From contig RQOL01000413.1 of assembly GCA_013076295.1 (NCBI GenBank), positions 1 to 64,000 of the forward strand: a DNA stretch of 64,000 bases, read 5' to 3'. Positions 21,307 through 33,822 of this stretch are shown piece by piece. The translations under genes and the position numbers were made by a program. The first letter of the stretch is position 1. Each line of letters starts with the position of its first letter. The notes beneath the pieces were generated by a model that worked only from the letters and a program-made list of their open reading frames with translations, was not told the origin of the DNA and ran no database searches. This DNA is from Sanderia malayensis. Taxonomy: Eukaryota; Cnidaria; Scyphozoa; Semaeostomeae; Pelagiidae.

Positions 21307-23726
21307 TCTATATATACTATTCTACGATCACACGTGACCCGCCGACTGTGAACAATGCCCATTGTCTTTTGAACAATCGACGTTCGACCAAACAATGGGA
21401 TCAAAGGAATTTCGTTGTGATCAAAAAGGCTTTTTTCCTGGGGGTCAATAAGGGTGGGAATGGGTACAGAAATGATCGCTGCATTGCGCTGATCACAGTA
21501 AAGCTTTCCGCTAATTTCTACTCCAAACGGTTCGGGAGTTATGGCCCATTTTGTGTTCCGACTTTCTAGAAAGTTCCGAGGACCAAGTTAATGAGATGCA
21601 AAACGAGCAAGGAGAAGCACGTGTTTTTTTCGTTGAACGGGCGGCAAGTTGCTCGGGTTTAAACGTAAATACCTGCCGGAAATCAATTGTAAAGACGTGT
21701 CAATTGTTGTCAAGACCTGTGGAGACAATTGGTGGACAATTATTTCAAGGTATTTCCTTTATTCAATTGTTTTTGGCTTTAAATAGCACGAGTTTTGTTT
21801 TGTTTCACCTCACGTTTTTCTTTCGGCTCGAGGGCCTAACCAAAACATGAAGACAATTTTGATTTTCTCGGGTCGTTCTTGGCCGATTTTCTCCATTTAA
21901 ACTTTCGATAACTGTTTATTTACACAAGAACTAAAGTTATATGGCTTTGTTTTTTTTGTTTTGTTGATTTTCCTCCGTTTTTGGACAGTTTTAGCCGAGT
22001 TTGGATTTTGCTGGAAAACACGAAATTTTCAAGCAACACGCGTGTGTTTTGCATTTGGGAAAATTAATTTTTAACCTGCCAAAACTTTGTTTTTTTCACC
22101 CAAATACTTTCGATAAATGTTCGCCAAGCTATTAGCTTCATGTTGATATTTTCGTGGGGTGTGTAGGACAAAAATTGGCCACGTTAATTTAATTTGAAAG
22201 TTGGTGAATCGTGTTTTAAATGCTATTTTTTTCACGGGTTTGATTTCAGGGCTATTTTTTATCAACAAAATAATGTTTTGGACTTAAAAATGTACAACTA
22301 AAATTGCGAAAAGCATTTCAAATGCATCCAATTACTTTCGATACTTATTCGCCAAGGTATCAGCTTCATGTTGGTGTAATTTGAGTTCAAATGGACAAAT
22401 TGTGACCAAGTTAGGGGAATTTTTGTGTTTTTAAGGTTGGCTGATGAAAAAATTTTTCCACGGCTTTTGTGTTGGGCTGCACTAAATACTCTCTTAAAAT
22501 TCAGAACAAAACTGTTAAGAAATGTGAATATATTTATCGGATTCGCTGTTTCCTTAGCTACAGTTTGATATATTTTTTATTACAGATTGAGTTTAAATTT
22601 TCCAAGATTGATTAAATTTTTGAAGACAACTTTTTTTTTCAAACTTCACACTGAAGTTATCCACTTTCGGAAGCGGCTTTCAGGGGGGCAGCGTGGGCGC
22701 GGGGCGGTCGCATGGCAGGGGGGAAGATCCGACCTCCCACCTTTACTTTCTTTAGAAATGTTGCGTCGTAGTATGTATTGTAGGGTATGTATTGTAGGGT
22801 ATGTATTGTAGGGTATGTATTGTAGGGTATGTATTGTAGGGTATGTATTGTAGGATATGTAGTGTAGGGTATGTATTGTAGGGTGTGTATTGTAGGGTAT
22901 GTATTGTAGGGTATGTATTGTAGGGTATGTATTGTAGGATATGTATTGTAGGGTATGTATTGTAGGGTATGTATTGTAGGGTATGTATTGTAGGGTATGT
23001 ATGTAGGCATGTATTGTAGGGTATGTATGTAGGGTATGTATGTAGGTATGTATTGTAGGGTATGTATTGTAGGGTATGTATGTAGGTATGTATTGTAGGG
23101 TATGTATTGTAGGGTGTGTATTGTAGGGTATGTATTGTAGGGTATGTATTGGTAGGGTATGTATTGTAGGCTTTGTATTGTAGGGTATGTATTGTAGGTT
23201 ATGTATTGTAGGGTATGTATTGTAGGGTATGTATCGTAGGGTATGGTATGTAGGGTATGTATGTAGGGCATGTATTTTAGGGTATGTATGTATGTATGTA
23301 TGGGCATGAGCGGAAGCGAATGCAGCGCGCGAAGCGCGCCAACCACACTAAACCTTTGTTGCTTGGGGGGCTCCGGGGAGGGAGGGAAGCGACCGAACCC
23401 GGCTCAATGTATGTATGTATGTATGTATGTATGTATGTATGTATGTATGGGCATGAGCGGGAGCGAATGCAGCGCGCGAAGCGCGCCAACCTCACTAAAC
23501 CTTTGTTGCTTGGGGGGCTCCGGGGAGGGAGGGAAGCGACCGAACCCGGCTCATGTATGTATGTATGTATGTATGTATGTATGTATGTATGTAGGTAGGT
23601 ATGTATGGATGTATGTATGCATGGGCATGAGCGGGAGCGAATGCAGCGCGCGAAGCGCGCCAACCACATTAAACTTTGCTTGCTTCGGGGGCTCCGGGAA
23701 GCGAGCGAGCGAGTGCCCCCGGCTAG
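21307..23726 (+). mobile_element. Non-autonomous Helitron U4
   Basis: Starts TCTATATATACTATTCTACG, ends CCCCCGGCTAG (CTAG 23723-23726). Heat-shock core 21564-21576. Array 22771-23285, then modules at 23302-23406, 23449-23555 and 23623-23726. It is nearly identical to U12 in inverse orientation: the 73-codon frame near the 5' end and the module and spacer details (including a GTAGGTAGGTATG irregularity) match. U12 has one extra internal module. Confidence 0.92.
22771..23622 (+). repeat. U4 minisatellite, TATG runs and two internal modules
   Basis: 14-bp array with local 10-bp-unit interruptions (TATGTAGGTATGTAT near 22998-23085), followed by TATG repeats and modules ending CCCGGCTCA. Confidence 0.93.
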
Positions 23727-24057
23727 TCTATATATATAAAATGTGATCACACGTGACCGCCGACTCTGAACAATGACTATTGTTTGCCTGAACAATGACC
23801 ATTGTCTTTTGAACAATCGACGTTCTATCCAAACAATGGGATCAAAGGGATTTCGTTGTAATCAAAAAGGCTTTTTTCCTGGGGGTCAATAAGGGTGCAA
23901 ATTGGTATCAAAATGATCGCTGCATTGTGCTGATGACAGTAAAGTATGTGGCTAATTTCTACTCCAAGCGGTTCGGGAGTTATGGCCCATTTTGTGTTCC
24001 GACTTTCTAGAAAGTTCCGAGGACCGAGTTAATGAGATGCAAAACGAGCAGGGAGAA
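23727..24057 (+). mobile_element. 5' fragment of Helitron U5, cut by the assembly gap
   Basis: Starts TCTATATATATAAAATGTG, contains the CACGTG box, SOX/TCF-like motifs and the heat-shock core (24005-24017), and stops at the N run. Its 5' sequence is closest to copy A and U10. Whether it is autonomous cannot be seen. Confidence 0.88.
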
Positions 24058-24157
24058 NNNNNNNNNNNNNNNNNNNNNNNNNNNNNNNNNNNNNNNNNNN
24101 NNNNNNNNNNNNNNNNNNNNNNNNNNNNNNNNNNNNNNNNNNNNNNNNNNNNNNNNN
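24058..24157. other. Assembly gap, exactly 100 N
   Basis: Bases 24058-24157 are N. The round length suggests a placeholder of unknown true size. The left flank is the 5' region of a + strand unit and the right flank is the middle of a - strand helicase gene, so at least the body of U5 and the 3' part of copy B are missing, or the join is wrong. Confidence 0.99.
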
Positions 24158-27100
24158 CAGACATTGTTACAGGATCCATCATTAGGTGTGAATCTGGTGT
24201 GTTCGGCCTGGGAAAAATGAAGTTCAGCATGTCTTCTTTAGACGAAGTGCATATCTGTTGTGGCAGAATTACGTTGTCCAGTGCATCGTGTGCTTCTTGC
24301 TTGTTGCCAAGTCTGAGAAGCCATTCTGAGAATTCACGGTATGAATCATCTTGAACGGCTCTCATGTTGGTGTGTAAACGATGCTGCTGAAACTTTGTCC
24401 ATAGATCAATGATCTGGTGTGATTTTAGAGTCTCTGCTACAATTCTTTCCCTTCCTGCTTTCGTGACGACAGGTAGAACTTGTCTGAAGTCACCACCAAG
24501 TAGCATGAACTTGCCACCAAATGGTCTGTCGACATGTGTAATGTCTCGAAGCAGTCGGTCGACTGCTTGTAATGCAAGTGCGGGAATCATGGAAGCTTCA
24601 TCCCATATGAAGAGGTAGTTTCGCGCAATACCTGTGCTCTCCTGCTCTGTCTCTTGACATTACACGTTGATTCAGCTTGAAGTGGTATAGGAATTTGAAA
24701 GGTAGAATGTGAAGTTCTACCATTTATGAGCAGTGTTGCAGCAATTCCTGACCACGCCATGCACTGAACTTTATGTCCATTGGCTTGCAGATTGTGAACC
24801 AACGTGTTGTAAAGGAAAGTTTTCCCGGTTCCAGCCGGCCCGTCAACAAAGTGACAGTTCTGTTCGGATTGCGCGTTGATAGCATCAGTGATTCCCGTGT
24901 ATATGGCTCGCTGTTCAGGGTTCAATGCGGCCAGCATTCGTTCTCCTTCCTCTCTGGCATTGCCAACATCCATGTCATCTTCCTCTGTAATAATAAGTGA
25001 AATATATTGCAATAAAATTGGAAAGAAAGCAGAGAATAAATGCCCTTGTCTGCACGATGTTAGGATACATTATTATATTCTTACTAATACAGTACATATT
25101 TGAAAATAACACATTAGTACCTCGTTCAGGAATGACATAGTCGGCTGGAAGTTGAGGAAGGTCAGCATAATTAGTGATCGATTGACCATGTACTTTCAAA
25201 TTTTCGTCAATGTCATGTAGACATTGATACATGTGTCGGTCTTCAAAAGCTATGGCCATATCTGGATGATTGAGTTGATCACGTCGTACAAATCTTCACT
25301 CAATGCTTCTTTGAACATGTTGAAGAGTGCTGCGATATCAGAAGGTGTTTGAAAAAGGAGTAATGTTGCAAACAACTGTCTCAGTTGTATTGGCATGTTA
25401 AAAATAACTGCCTCCTCCAAACAGCGTATGATTTCAGCATCATCTTCCAACAGACCTAGAGCTAAAGCAGCGTCTTTGAAGGAATTGCATAGGTTTCCTT
25501 CTATCGTGCGAAGATCTTCAAACGACGTGGCACCTCGTTTATGGAGAAGCAATAGTCTCAGTGCGAATCTTTGCTCACATGGTCGTGGGTGAACTTGATA
25601 TATTCTGCCTATGACAGGCAGTGTTCTCCGCTGTCTTGCTTTCCATGTTTTGGTGCGCTCGTTGAAAACATAGTGTTCAGGAATCTCGTGATAGAGATAT
25701 TGGCGTGCAGCCGGGTCTTGTGCATTCAATTCAAACCAAGACGTCAGTGTGGTTTTTTCATTGATGTTTTGTAATTGTTCGACCCTTCCATTATCCTGAA
25801 AGTATACGGTCTGCTGATCAGGTAATGAACATGCAGACGTTTTATAGTGTGACTTTTCTCGTGCATGGAAAATTGGAATATTCTGTGAACAGCTTCATGT
25901 GGTCCAATATACCGAGCGTTGATGTATTGGCGTACTTCATCGTGCTCAATATCTTGAGGTACTTGTTGCTGCTGTCCTTCGAGAATTTCCACGTGTGCCA
26001 TCTTGTCCTTTATGAATATATTTGAAAATATATTTCACGGACTTCACAGTGCTACATATTTCGAGATTAATGTGACACTGATACTTGAGTAGAAGATGGC
26101 GATTATGTGGCACAACCCATGTATCATCTAGAAGTCGATCTTCCAGATTGACTGGGTGACGACAGCGTCGTCTGTAGAGGGATAACCATTCGCATTGACT
26201 TGTGTTTCGGCAGTGCGATCTTTCGGAAATCGTTTCTTGCATTTGTTATTCTCCATGCAAACACATCCGGGGTTTATATCACCGCATGGTCCATGTGTCA
26301 TGTGCTTCAGTACTAACTTGTGATATCTTGCATCCTGTGGGTCCGGAATTTCAGCTGATATGAGTCGATCTACCTGTAGGTTTCGAAGGAAAATATCACA
26401 TGTAAGTTCTACACATCAAAATGCATTTGTTTTTACTAAGCAATACAACTGATGATTATATATCGTACTCTATAATAAATTATTGTTGTAGATGTTACCT
26501 CTTCGGGTGTTCGGTCTATCAGCCTCAGAGAGGAACAGAATCATGTGAGCGTGTGGTAGTCCTCTCTTCTGAAATTCGATGACATATACATGTGCAATAG
26601 TGTGTCCAGAATGTGCTTGTGAAGGACATTCTTCCAGTAGTTCTTGTAGTTTGTTGAAATACTCGTGTGACGATGTCAGGCCGGTCATTCGCCTTCTGGT
26701 GTGGTAGAATGTTTCTGAAATCTCCTTCCATTGGGATTGGCCGTCATGGTTAGGAAGATGTCAGGCTTGCCATACTTTCTACGATGGTCATTGCATCTTG
26801 AAAGTTCTGGTACATATTTCGTTGACTGCCTGAAAAAGATGAGGGAAGTATGACAACACGACCGACATCAATATGAAGGGGTTCGTTGGGATTGTTTGCC
26901 CTGGCCATTTGATTTTCGATTTCAGCCCTTCTGTTCAGGTGATCCATCAGGCCTCGATAACTGTCAGCACGTAATTGCCGTTGATTGTGCAAAATCCAGT
27001 TGAGCTTGTTTCCTTCTATTTTGGTGTATGCATCCACCAATATTGTTGAAAGAGAAGTGTTGCCTGTGGATGGTAGACAGTTGATTTCTGACTTGTATTC

Positions 27101-29533
27101 GGTACGAATAATATTCGGCGATTGTGAGTCTGACACGGTGGTTACGATCAGGATTTTCCTGGTCTTGTCCTCACGTGTAGGTAGACGTTGAAGGTCCAAG
27201 CTGTACCCGATCACCCTGAAAGAACAACAATGGATAGGTTAGAGGATCCGCAACAGGATCTAAGGCATTAATCTTCATAAGATTACCACGCCTTGTTCGA
27301 ATTTGAAGCTCTCTATTCTCGGGATTAGGAGCACCGCCATTGCGTGTAGTGTAGACTGCTGCAATTTCTCTGGCAGTAGGATTGTCATATCTTCGATCTT
27401 GTTCTGGGCGACCGGTAATAATCATCTTGAACGTGGGAATAGGCTGATCATTGGCAATGGCTTGCTGCCTTTGCTCTTCCAGTACTTCTCCCATTGTTTT
27501 AAAATGTTGAGCAAACCGATTTACTGCCATCAATTCGTTTTGCAGCAGCGCCACCATGTCTAAGTCCAAGTTTTGTTCTCTGGCTGTGTTCTGCGTTCTT
27601 GCAGTGCTTGCTGGGTGTCCATAATGTATAATTCTGCATATTTTCGGGACCTGTCGGTTTCAGTTACCCCTGTTGAATGCAAGGAAACATTTAAATTGTA
27701 CTTCGTTATATCAACTGTAATTTTCAATGCAGCAAGTGCTTTGTTATAAAAGCATCATAAAGCGCCTTGATTTTCGATTGGACAACTCTTAATATTCAGG
27801 CAAGATAGAGCTTATCCATTGTAGATTGGGTGGAAAGAATTGAGCGTTCTGTCAACATCCGTTTCATCATGTGAAGCTATTATATGAAAATGTAGCATAA
27901 TATAAGAGATAAGAGAGGACATTATATTTACCTGTCATATGGTATGCACTTCCATGTATGGTGATGACTGGTGGTCCTGCATTAGCGTGTCTTACAACGT
28001 TAGCTGTCCAGGATGCCATCGCCATTAGTGAATTGTATCTACGGAAATTTTTGAGAAAATATTTAGATTCATCAGTAGTTCCAGTGTATAAATGCATCAC
28101 ATTTGCCGGGGGTGGTTGAATGGGATCGAGAGTTATTAATCCTCCCATACAACATTTGTTGTATTGTTTCTTGAGTTGAGTTCCTCTCGGAAGTACTTCG
28201 CTTCACAGTGAATACATGTCCTGGTCATTTTCCCAAGATGATGAGGCATTGGGGAGAATTGAGGAATTTCAAGAATAGGTTGATTTACTTCCCTTTTTGA
28301 TGTTCGATGGGTTGGGGACATCATCTTGGTGTTGTGGTGGGATTTCGTCTTGCATTTCAACTTCTTGGTGTACCGCTATTTCATTCTTCATTCTCATTTT
28401 GAACGTTGGCTTGCAATTGCATAGCAGCAGGCAATATTTGTGGATCCTGAAATGCAATGTAATCTAAGTTAATATAATTCAATCATGTGTTTTGAAATGC
28501 ATAAAACTGAACTTGTGAAGATATGTCATTTAGAGAGCAAAATAATTTCCTGACATGGTCCTGGAGAATGACTGGTGTATTTCATGGCAATTGTGATGGT
28601 AGTCTTTTACCTGATTATCATGTGGAATTGGAATGTGTTGTTCCACGTTGATTTCATCAGGTTGTGCCGGCCTTTCAATTTCATTATTTTCATTTTCAAT
28701 ATGTGTTTCGGGTTGCATCTGCATTGGCCGTATCTGTTGAAATGAAAATTAAATGAAATTATTATATTAAGTTATTAGTTATTGGAAATTTAATTCATTA
28801 CTGTGTGATTATGTAAATTGATATAAATACATATGGAAAGTTATAATACATGTGGAAAATAGTCAAATTGCATGAGGCATTTGGGTTATGGAAAATGGAT
28901 TGCCTACTGTAGTTAGCTTGTGTAAGAATTTAATTTTACCTCATTGTCATTTTGAGCTTGATTTACATTAAGCATTCCACATCTGCCGTTTGTATTGCGC
29001 TTACCTTCATGATTACGATTCAGAAGGGGTGGTTGCAATTGCATAATGATCGGCGGTACCTGCAGAGATGAAAAATATTGACAATTTGCTTGATATAATA
29101 ACTGGTTTTATTTTGATAGTTTTAATTTAAATAGTTGTATAATATAGAGTTATCTATTTTGAAAGTTCAGTACAAATTATTGGTTGTGTACCTGAAGTTG
29201 AGGGGCCAGTGCTGCAGGATATTGTAAGCCATTGTTTATTGGTTGTGGAACTGCTATAAGTCCGTAGTGGGGAAGCATCGCAGGTAGTTGCCATGGCATA
29301 TACAATGCCTGCATCTGTGGATAATGAAGTGGGAGTGGTTGATATTCTGGGGCTGGTTGCTGAGGGTATTCTTGCTGCAACTGGTGAAGATCATTCACTG
29401 CTCCTGTACCATATTATCAGTGGTAAATCAGCAGGATGAGGCTGTTGGTTATTCTCACGACGGCGGCGAGCTGCATCCCGCATTTGTTACGACGACTGGT
29501 GCCGGTAATGCCCTTTTTGGCTTTTCTTGGCAT
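24158..29533 (-). pseudogene. Helitron Rep-helicase gene, copy B (truncated by gap, frameshifted)
   Basis: Exons by comparison: 29533-29192, 29059-28940, 28733-28611, 28446-27932, 27669-26499, 26373-25121, and 24984 to the gap at 24158. The zinc finger (CIHCEAKYFREE) and the NFRRYNSL and HGSAYHMTG motifs of exon 4 are well preserved, as is the first part of exon 5. The HUH motif (PHAHM, 26553-26545) is followed by a frameshift, and indels also occur before it near 26650-26700. The tyrosine motif is interrupted near 25995. In exon 7 the Walker A (GPAGTGKT) is present, and a one-base loss just before Walker B breaks the frame near 24610. Motifs V and VI are lost in the gap. As seen, it cannot encode a full protein. 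Confidence 0.9.
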
Positions 29534-31560
29534 TTTGGAAGATGTGTTATAAAGAGAATAAAAATATGTTATGTATGCAAGCGTAATTTAGTGAAATATG
29601 AAATTGGAAGCAAGATTGATTTTTTGATTCACTTGATAAAGTTGTTTTTAGTGGTGAGCTGCAAGATGAAATAAATAATTTTAAAAAATGTTGCAAGGAA
29701 TGTTTGGTATCGAAATAACGTATTGGATATTTTAATGTTTGCAAGTGAAACAATTGAAGCACTTCATGTTATCACCTACATCACTCTCTTTTATTGTGTT
29801 CTTTAACAACTAAACGGAAAACAGTGGTAATAATTTACAAAGTGAGACAAAGTAATAGGTAAGTTTAAAATTTAGGATATGAGTGTACATAATAGGGTAC
29901 GGCCTATAAGCATCAATTAAATTAGGTTATGTATATTAAAAATTTTTGTCACACTTACCAAATATTTTGACCAATAATTTAGTTTGAGTCCCTGTATTTG
30001 CAAAAGAAGAATAAATGCTTTGCATAAATTGATTATGTTGCAAAAAAGGAAAGCTGCCAATAATAATAATGAAGCTGTAACACGTAACCTGGTTTGTTAT
30101 CATCTCCATTGAGTGAAGAAAATGGAATAACATGTAATGCTGAAGTAAAGCAGTGAAATACTTACTTTATGAGAAAACTTTACTTTGTCAGCAATACAAT
30201 TGGCTGGACAGTTACTGAGTACGTGATTACACGCTGAAAAAAAGCAAAGGAATGCCATGAATTGAAATACAAAGTTGCTTGAAAGAAGACATTGTTATAG
30301 TTGTTATTCATCTCAGTGTCATGGAGAGCAATTTATATCGTTCAGATAATTTATTGCACTACTGTATTTATATTTATTTCATATTATTATAGATGTATGC
30401 TAGCTAACTTTGCCACATAGTATACAATAGTATTATATTAATAGATAAATAGTAATAATTGTTGTTGAATGAAATGAAATTGAAGATTGAACTTACCAAT
30501 AAGTTAGAATTCTTCCAGCTATCTTTTTTCGTAAATATATATATATATATTTCAATCAATTATTTTGCAATATATTGCAAAGTCATACATTGAACAAAAA
30601 AATTTTACATTTGCTATATGAACATAGTGAAGACGCAATTGCTATTTTGAATTCGCGCCAATTTGAATGCATTGTAGCCTCTATTCGGCGCATTGCCTCG
30701 TTGTTGCTTGCTTATGATTGTTGTTGTCGTTGCTTTGCTTGATTTCATGTGCGAAGTCATGGAAGAGAAGTTAAGTTGTGCACATAAAAAATGAATGAAA
30801 TGGCGAACTTTATACATAATAACTACAAATGAATAATTTCTTACCATCGAGCTGTGCATATTATTATAACGTAATATGATGGTCATGGATTTAACATGTG
30901 CAGTTAAACACAACAACAGGATGCATGGGGAAGGAAGGGAATGAAATGGCCTTCTTGTTCCTAGCGCTGGAGAAGTTCTTGAAGGTATGTGAGTATTCCT
31001 TGGAGATCATTGCAATAAAATATCATGTAATAATTACATGAAGTTATTTAATTGTAATTAACAACCTCGATTTTGTGTCAGGTGTTATATGCTGCAAAAC
31101 ATGCTTTTTGACAGGAAAGCCAACAATGACAGTAGGCATGGAAGGTTGTCCAAAGGAAAGTAGGTAATCATACTTATTGTTTGGCAAAATGAATACATCG
31201 GGTGCAGGTAATTAATGATTTGGAGTTAAAATAAATTACTTACATTCATAGACTAAAAGCCAGATGAAAAGAACTGAGATGAGCCAACATGCTATAAAGT
31301 ACATTATATGATGACTTCTTGTTTCAGGTGCCCAAACATGAATTGAATGCTTGTTGTGTATCGTCATTCCTTGTGAATATTATTATAATCAGGTGAGTTC
31401 ATGCTAAAGAATTCTTAAGGTTCATATGAAGATCATTTGTTCACAAAAAAGGAGAGTGTCTGCTTTGCAGTGGTCTTTTTTGAAGAATTACAAAAGTTAG
31501 AAATAGATGCATTACATATTAACATGAACATACTTACTATAGATACTATACATTAATATA
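29534..31560 (-). other. Copy B leader, no gene recognised
   Basis: Matches the leaders of copies A and C with many small differences. The E2F-like site ATTCGCGCCA is at 30651-30660. The minus-strand splice-like signals of copy A, seen here as + strand, are only partly kept (GGTGAGTTC near 31392). No open frame stands out. Confidence 0.5.
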
Positions 31561-31655
31561 TACATAAATACATACCCTATATACTATATATAAATACTAT
31601 ACATAATATACATACCCTACATACATACCCTACATACATACCCTACATACATACA

Positions 31656-31689
<34 letters not shown>

Positions 31690-32338
31690 CATACATACAT
31701 ACATACATACATGAGCAGGGTTCGGTCGCTTTGCTCCCTCCCCGGAGCCCGTCATATACCATACATACCCTACAATACATACCTTACAATACATACCCTA
31801 CAATACAAACCCTACAATACATACCCTACAATACATACCTTACAATACATACCTTACAATACATACCTTACGATACATACCCTACGATACATACCCTACA
31901 ATACATACCTTACAATACATACCTTACAATACATACCTTACGATACATACCCTACGATACATACCCTACAATACATACCCTACAATACATACCTTACAAT
32001 ACATACCTTACAATACATACCTTACGATACATACCCTACGATACATACCCTACGATACATACCTTACAATACATACCCTACAATACATACCTTACAATAC
32101 ATACCCTACAATACATACCCTACAATACATACCCTACAATACATACCTTACAATACATACCTTACAATACATACCTTACAATACATACCCTACGATAAAT
32201 ACCTACGATACATACCTTACAATACATACCTTACAATAGATACCCTACAATACATACCCTACATAACATACCCTACAATACATACCCTACAATACATACC
32301 CTACCATACATACCCTACATACATACCCTACAATACAC
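31560..32338 (-). repeat. Copy B minisatellite, TATG run and module remnant
   Basis: 14-bp array 31756-32338 rich in TACCTTACAA and TACGATACA variants, TATG repeats about 31622-31709, and between them only the CCGGAGC...GAACCCTGCTCATG part of a 3' module (31710-31755). Confidence 0.93.
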
Positions 32339-33822
32339 ACTACGCCACATTTCTAAAGAAAGTAAAGTGGGAGGTCGAATCTTCCCCCCTGCCACGCGAC
32401 CGCCCGGCGCCCACGCTGCCCCCCTGAATGCCGCTTCCGAAAGTTGATAGCTTCAGTGTGAAGTTTGAAGAAAAAAGTTGCCTTCAAAAATTTAATCAAT
32501 CCTGGAAAATTTAAACTCAATCTGTAATAAAAAATATATCAAACTGTAGCTAAGGAAACAGCGAATCAGATAAAAATATTCACATTTCTTAACAGTGTTG
32601 TTTTGAAATTAAAGGGAGTATTTAGTGGAGCCCAACAACAAAGCCTGAAAAAATTTATTCATCAGCCAACTTTAAAAACACAAAAATTCCCCTAACTTGG
32701 TCAAACTTTGTCCATTTTAGCTCAAATTACACCAGCAGAAGCTGATACCTTGGCGAATAAGTATCGAAAGTAATTGGGTGCATTTGGAATGCTTTTCGCA
32801 ATTTTAGTTGTACATTTTTGAAGTGCAAGACATGATTTTGTTGATGAAAAATAGCCGTGAAATCAAAACCCTGCAAAAAATAGCAATTGAAACACGATTC
32901 ACCAACTTTCAAATTCAATTAGCATGACCAATTTTTGTCCTACACAACCCACGAAAATATCAACATGAAGCTAATAGCTTGGCGAACATTTATCGAAAGT
33001 ATTTGGGTGAAAAAAACAAAGTTTTGGCAGGTTAAAATTTATTTTTCGCAAATGCACAACCCACGAGTGTTGCTTGAAAATTTCGTGTTTTCCAGCAAAA
33101 CCCAATCTCGGCTAAAAGTGTCCAAAAACAGAGGAAAATCAACAAAACAAAAAAAACAAAGCCATATAACTTTAGTTCTGGTGTAAATAAACAGCTATCG
33201 AAAGTTTAAATGGAGGAAATCGGCCCAGAACGACCCGAGAAAATCAAAATTGTCTTCGTGTTTTGGTTAGGCCCTTGAGCCGAAAGAGAAACGTGAGGTT
33301 AAACAAAACAAAACTCGTGCTATTTTCAGCCAAAAACAATGAAATAAAGGAAATACCTTGAAATAATTGTCCACACATTGTCTCCACAGGTCCTGAGAAC
33401 AATTGACATGTCTTTACAATTGATTTCCGGCACGTTTTCACGTTTAAACCCGAGCAACTTGCCGCCCGTTCAACTAAAAAAACACGTGCTTCTCCCTGCT
33501 CGTTTTGCATCTCATTAACTCGGTCCTCGGAACTTTCTAGAAGGTCGGAACACAAAATGGGCCATAACTCCCGAACCGCTTGGAGTAGAAATTAGCCAAA
33601 TACTTTACTTTGATCAGCACAATACAGCGATCATTTCTGTACCAATTTGCACCCTTATTCGCACCCCAAAAAAAAGCCTTTATGATATCAAGCCCCGCTG
33701 CTTTGATCCCATTGTTCGGTCGAAGGATCCCATTGTTCGGTCAAACGTCGATTGTTCAAGGGACAATGGAGCATTGTTTGGCGGGTTGGGGTCACGTGTG
33801 ACCGTAGAATAGTATATAAAGA
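32339..33822 (-). promoter_or_regulatory. Shared 5' region of copy B, putative regulatory segment
   Basis: About 1.5 kb found, with small differences, at the 5' end of all units except U8. Beginning at 33822: terminal TATA-like sequence, CACGTG, several ACAATGG/ACAATGC motifs, GATCAAAG, then the heat-shock core at 33530-33542. The distal part is AT-rich with TTTCGATA and ACGCGTGT-type blocks. No convincing gene: one 88-codon frame from an ATG at about 33510 is open here and in several sister units, but its meaning is unclear. Confidence 0.45.
33530..33542 (-). promoter_or_regulatory. Heat-shock element, copy B
   Basis: Reads GAActTTCtaGAA on the + strand, three perfect alternating pentamers, about 280 bases inside the 5' terminus at 33822. 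One base just outside the core differs from most other units (AAGG against AAAG), and the core is intact. Confidence 0.6.

Larger units (their letters stand above)
24158..33822 (-). mobile_element. Autonomous Helitron copy B, 3' part missing
   Basis: The 5' end TCTTTATATACTATTCTACG starts at 33822 on the - strand, adjoining the CTAG of U7. Order: 5' region 33822-32340, array 32338-31756, a short module remnant 31755-31710, TATG and variant repeats 31709-31560, leader about 31560-29534, and Rep-helicase 29533-24158, truncated by the gap within exon 7. The accessory region is not present. Confidence 0.92.

Noticed and set aside
23952..24590. Frame apparently fusing the 5' region of U5 with the helicase across the gap
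   Set aside because: It reads through 100 N. No continuity between the two sides is shown.
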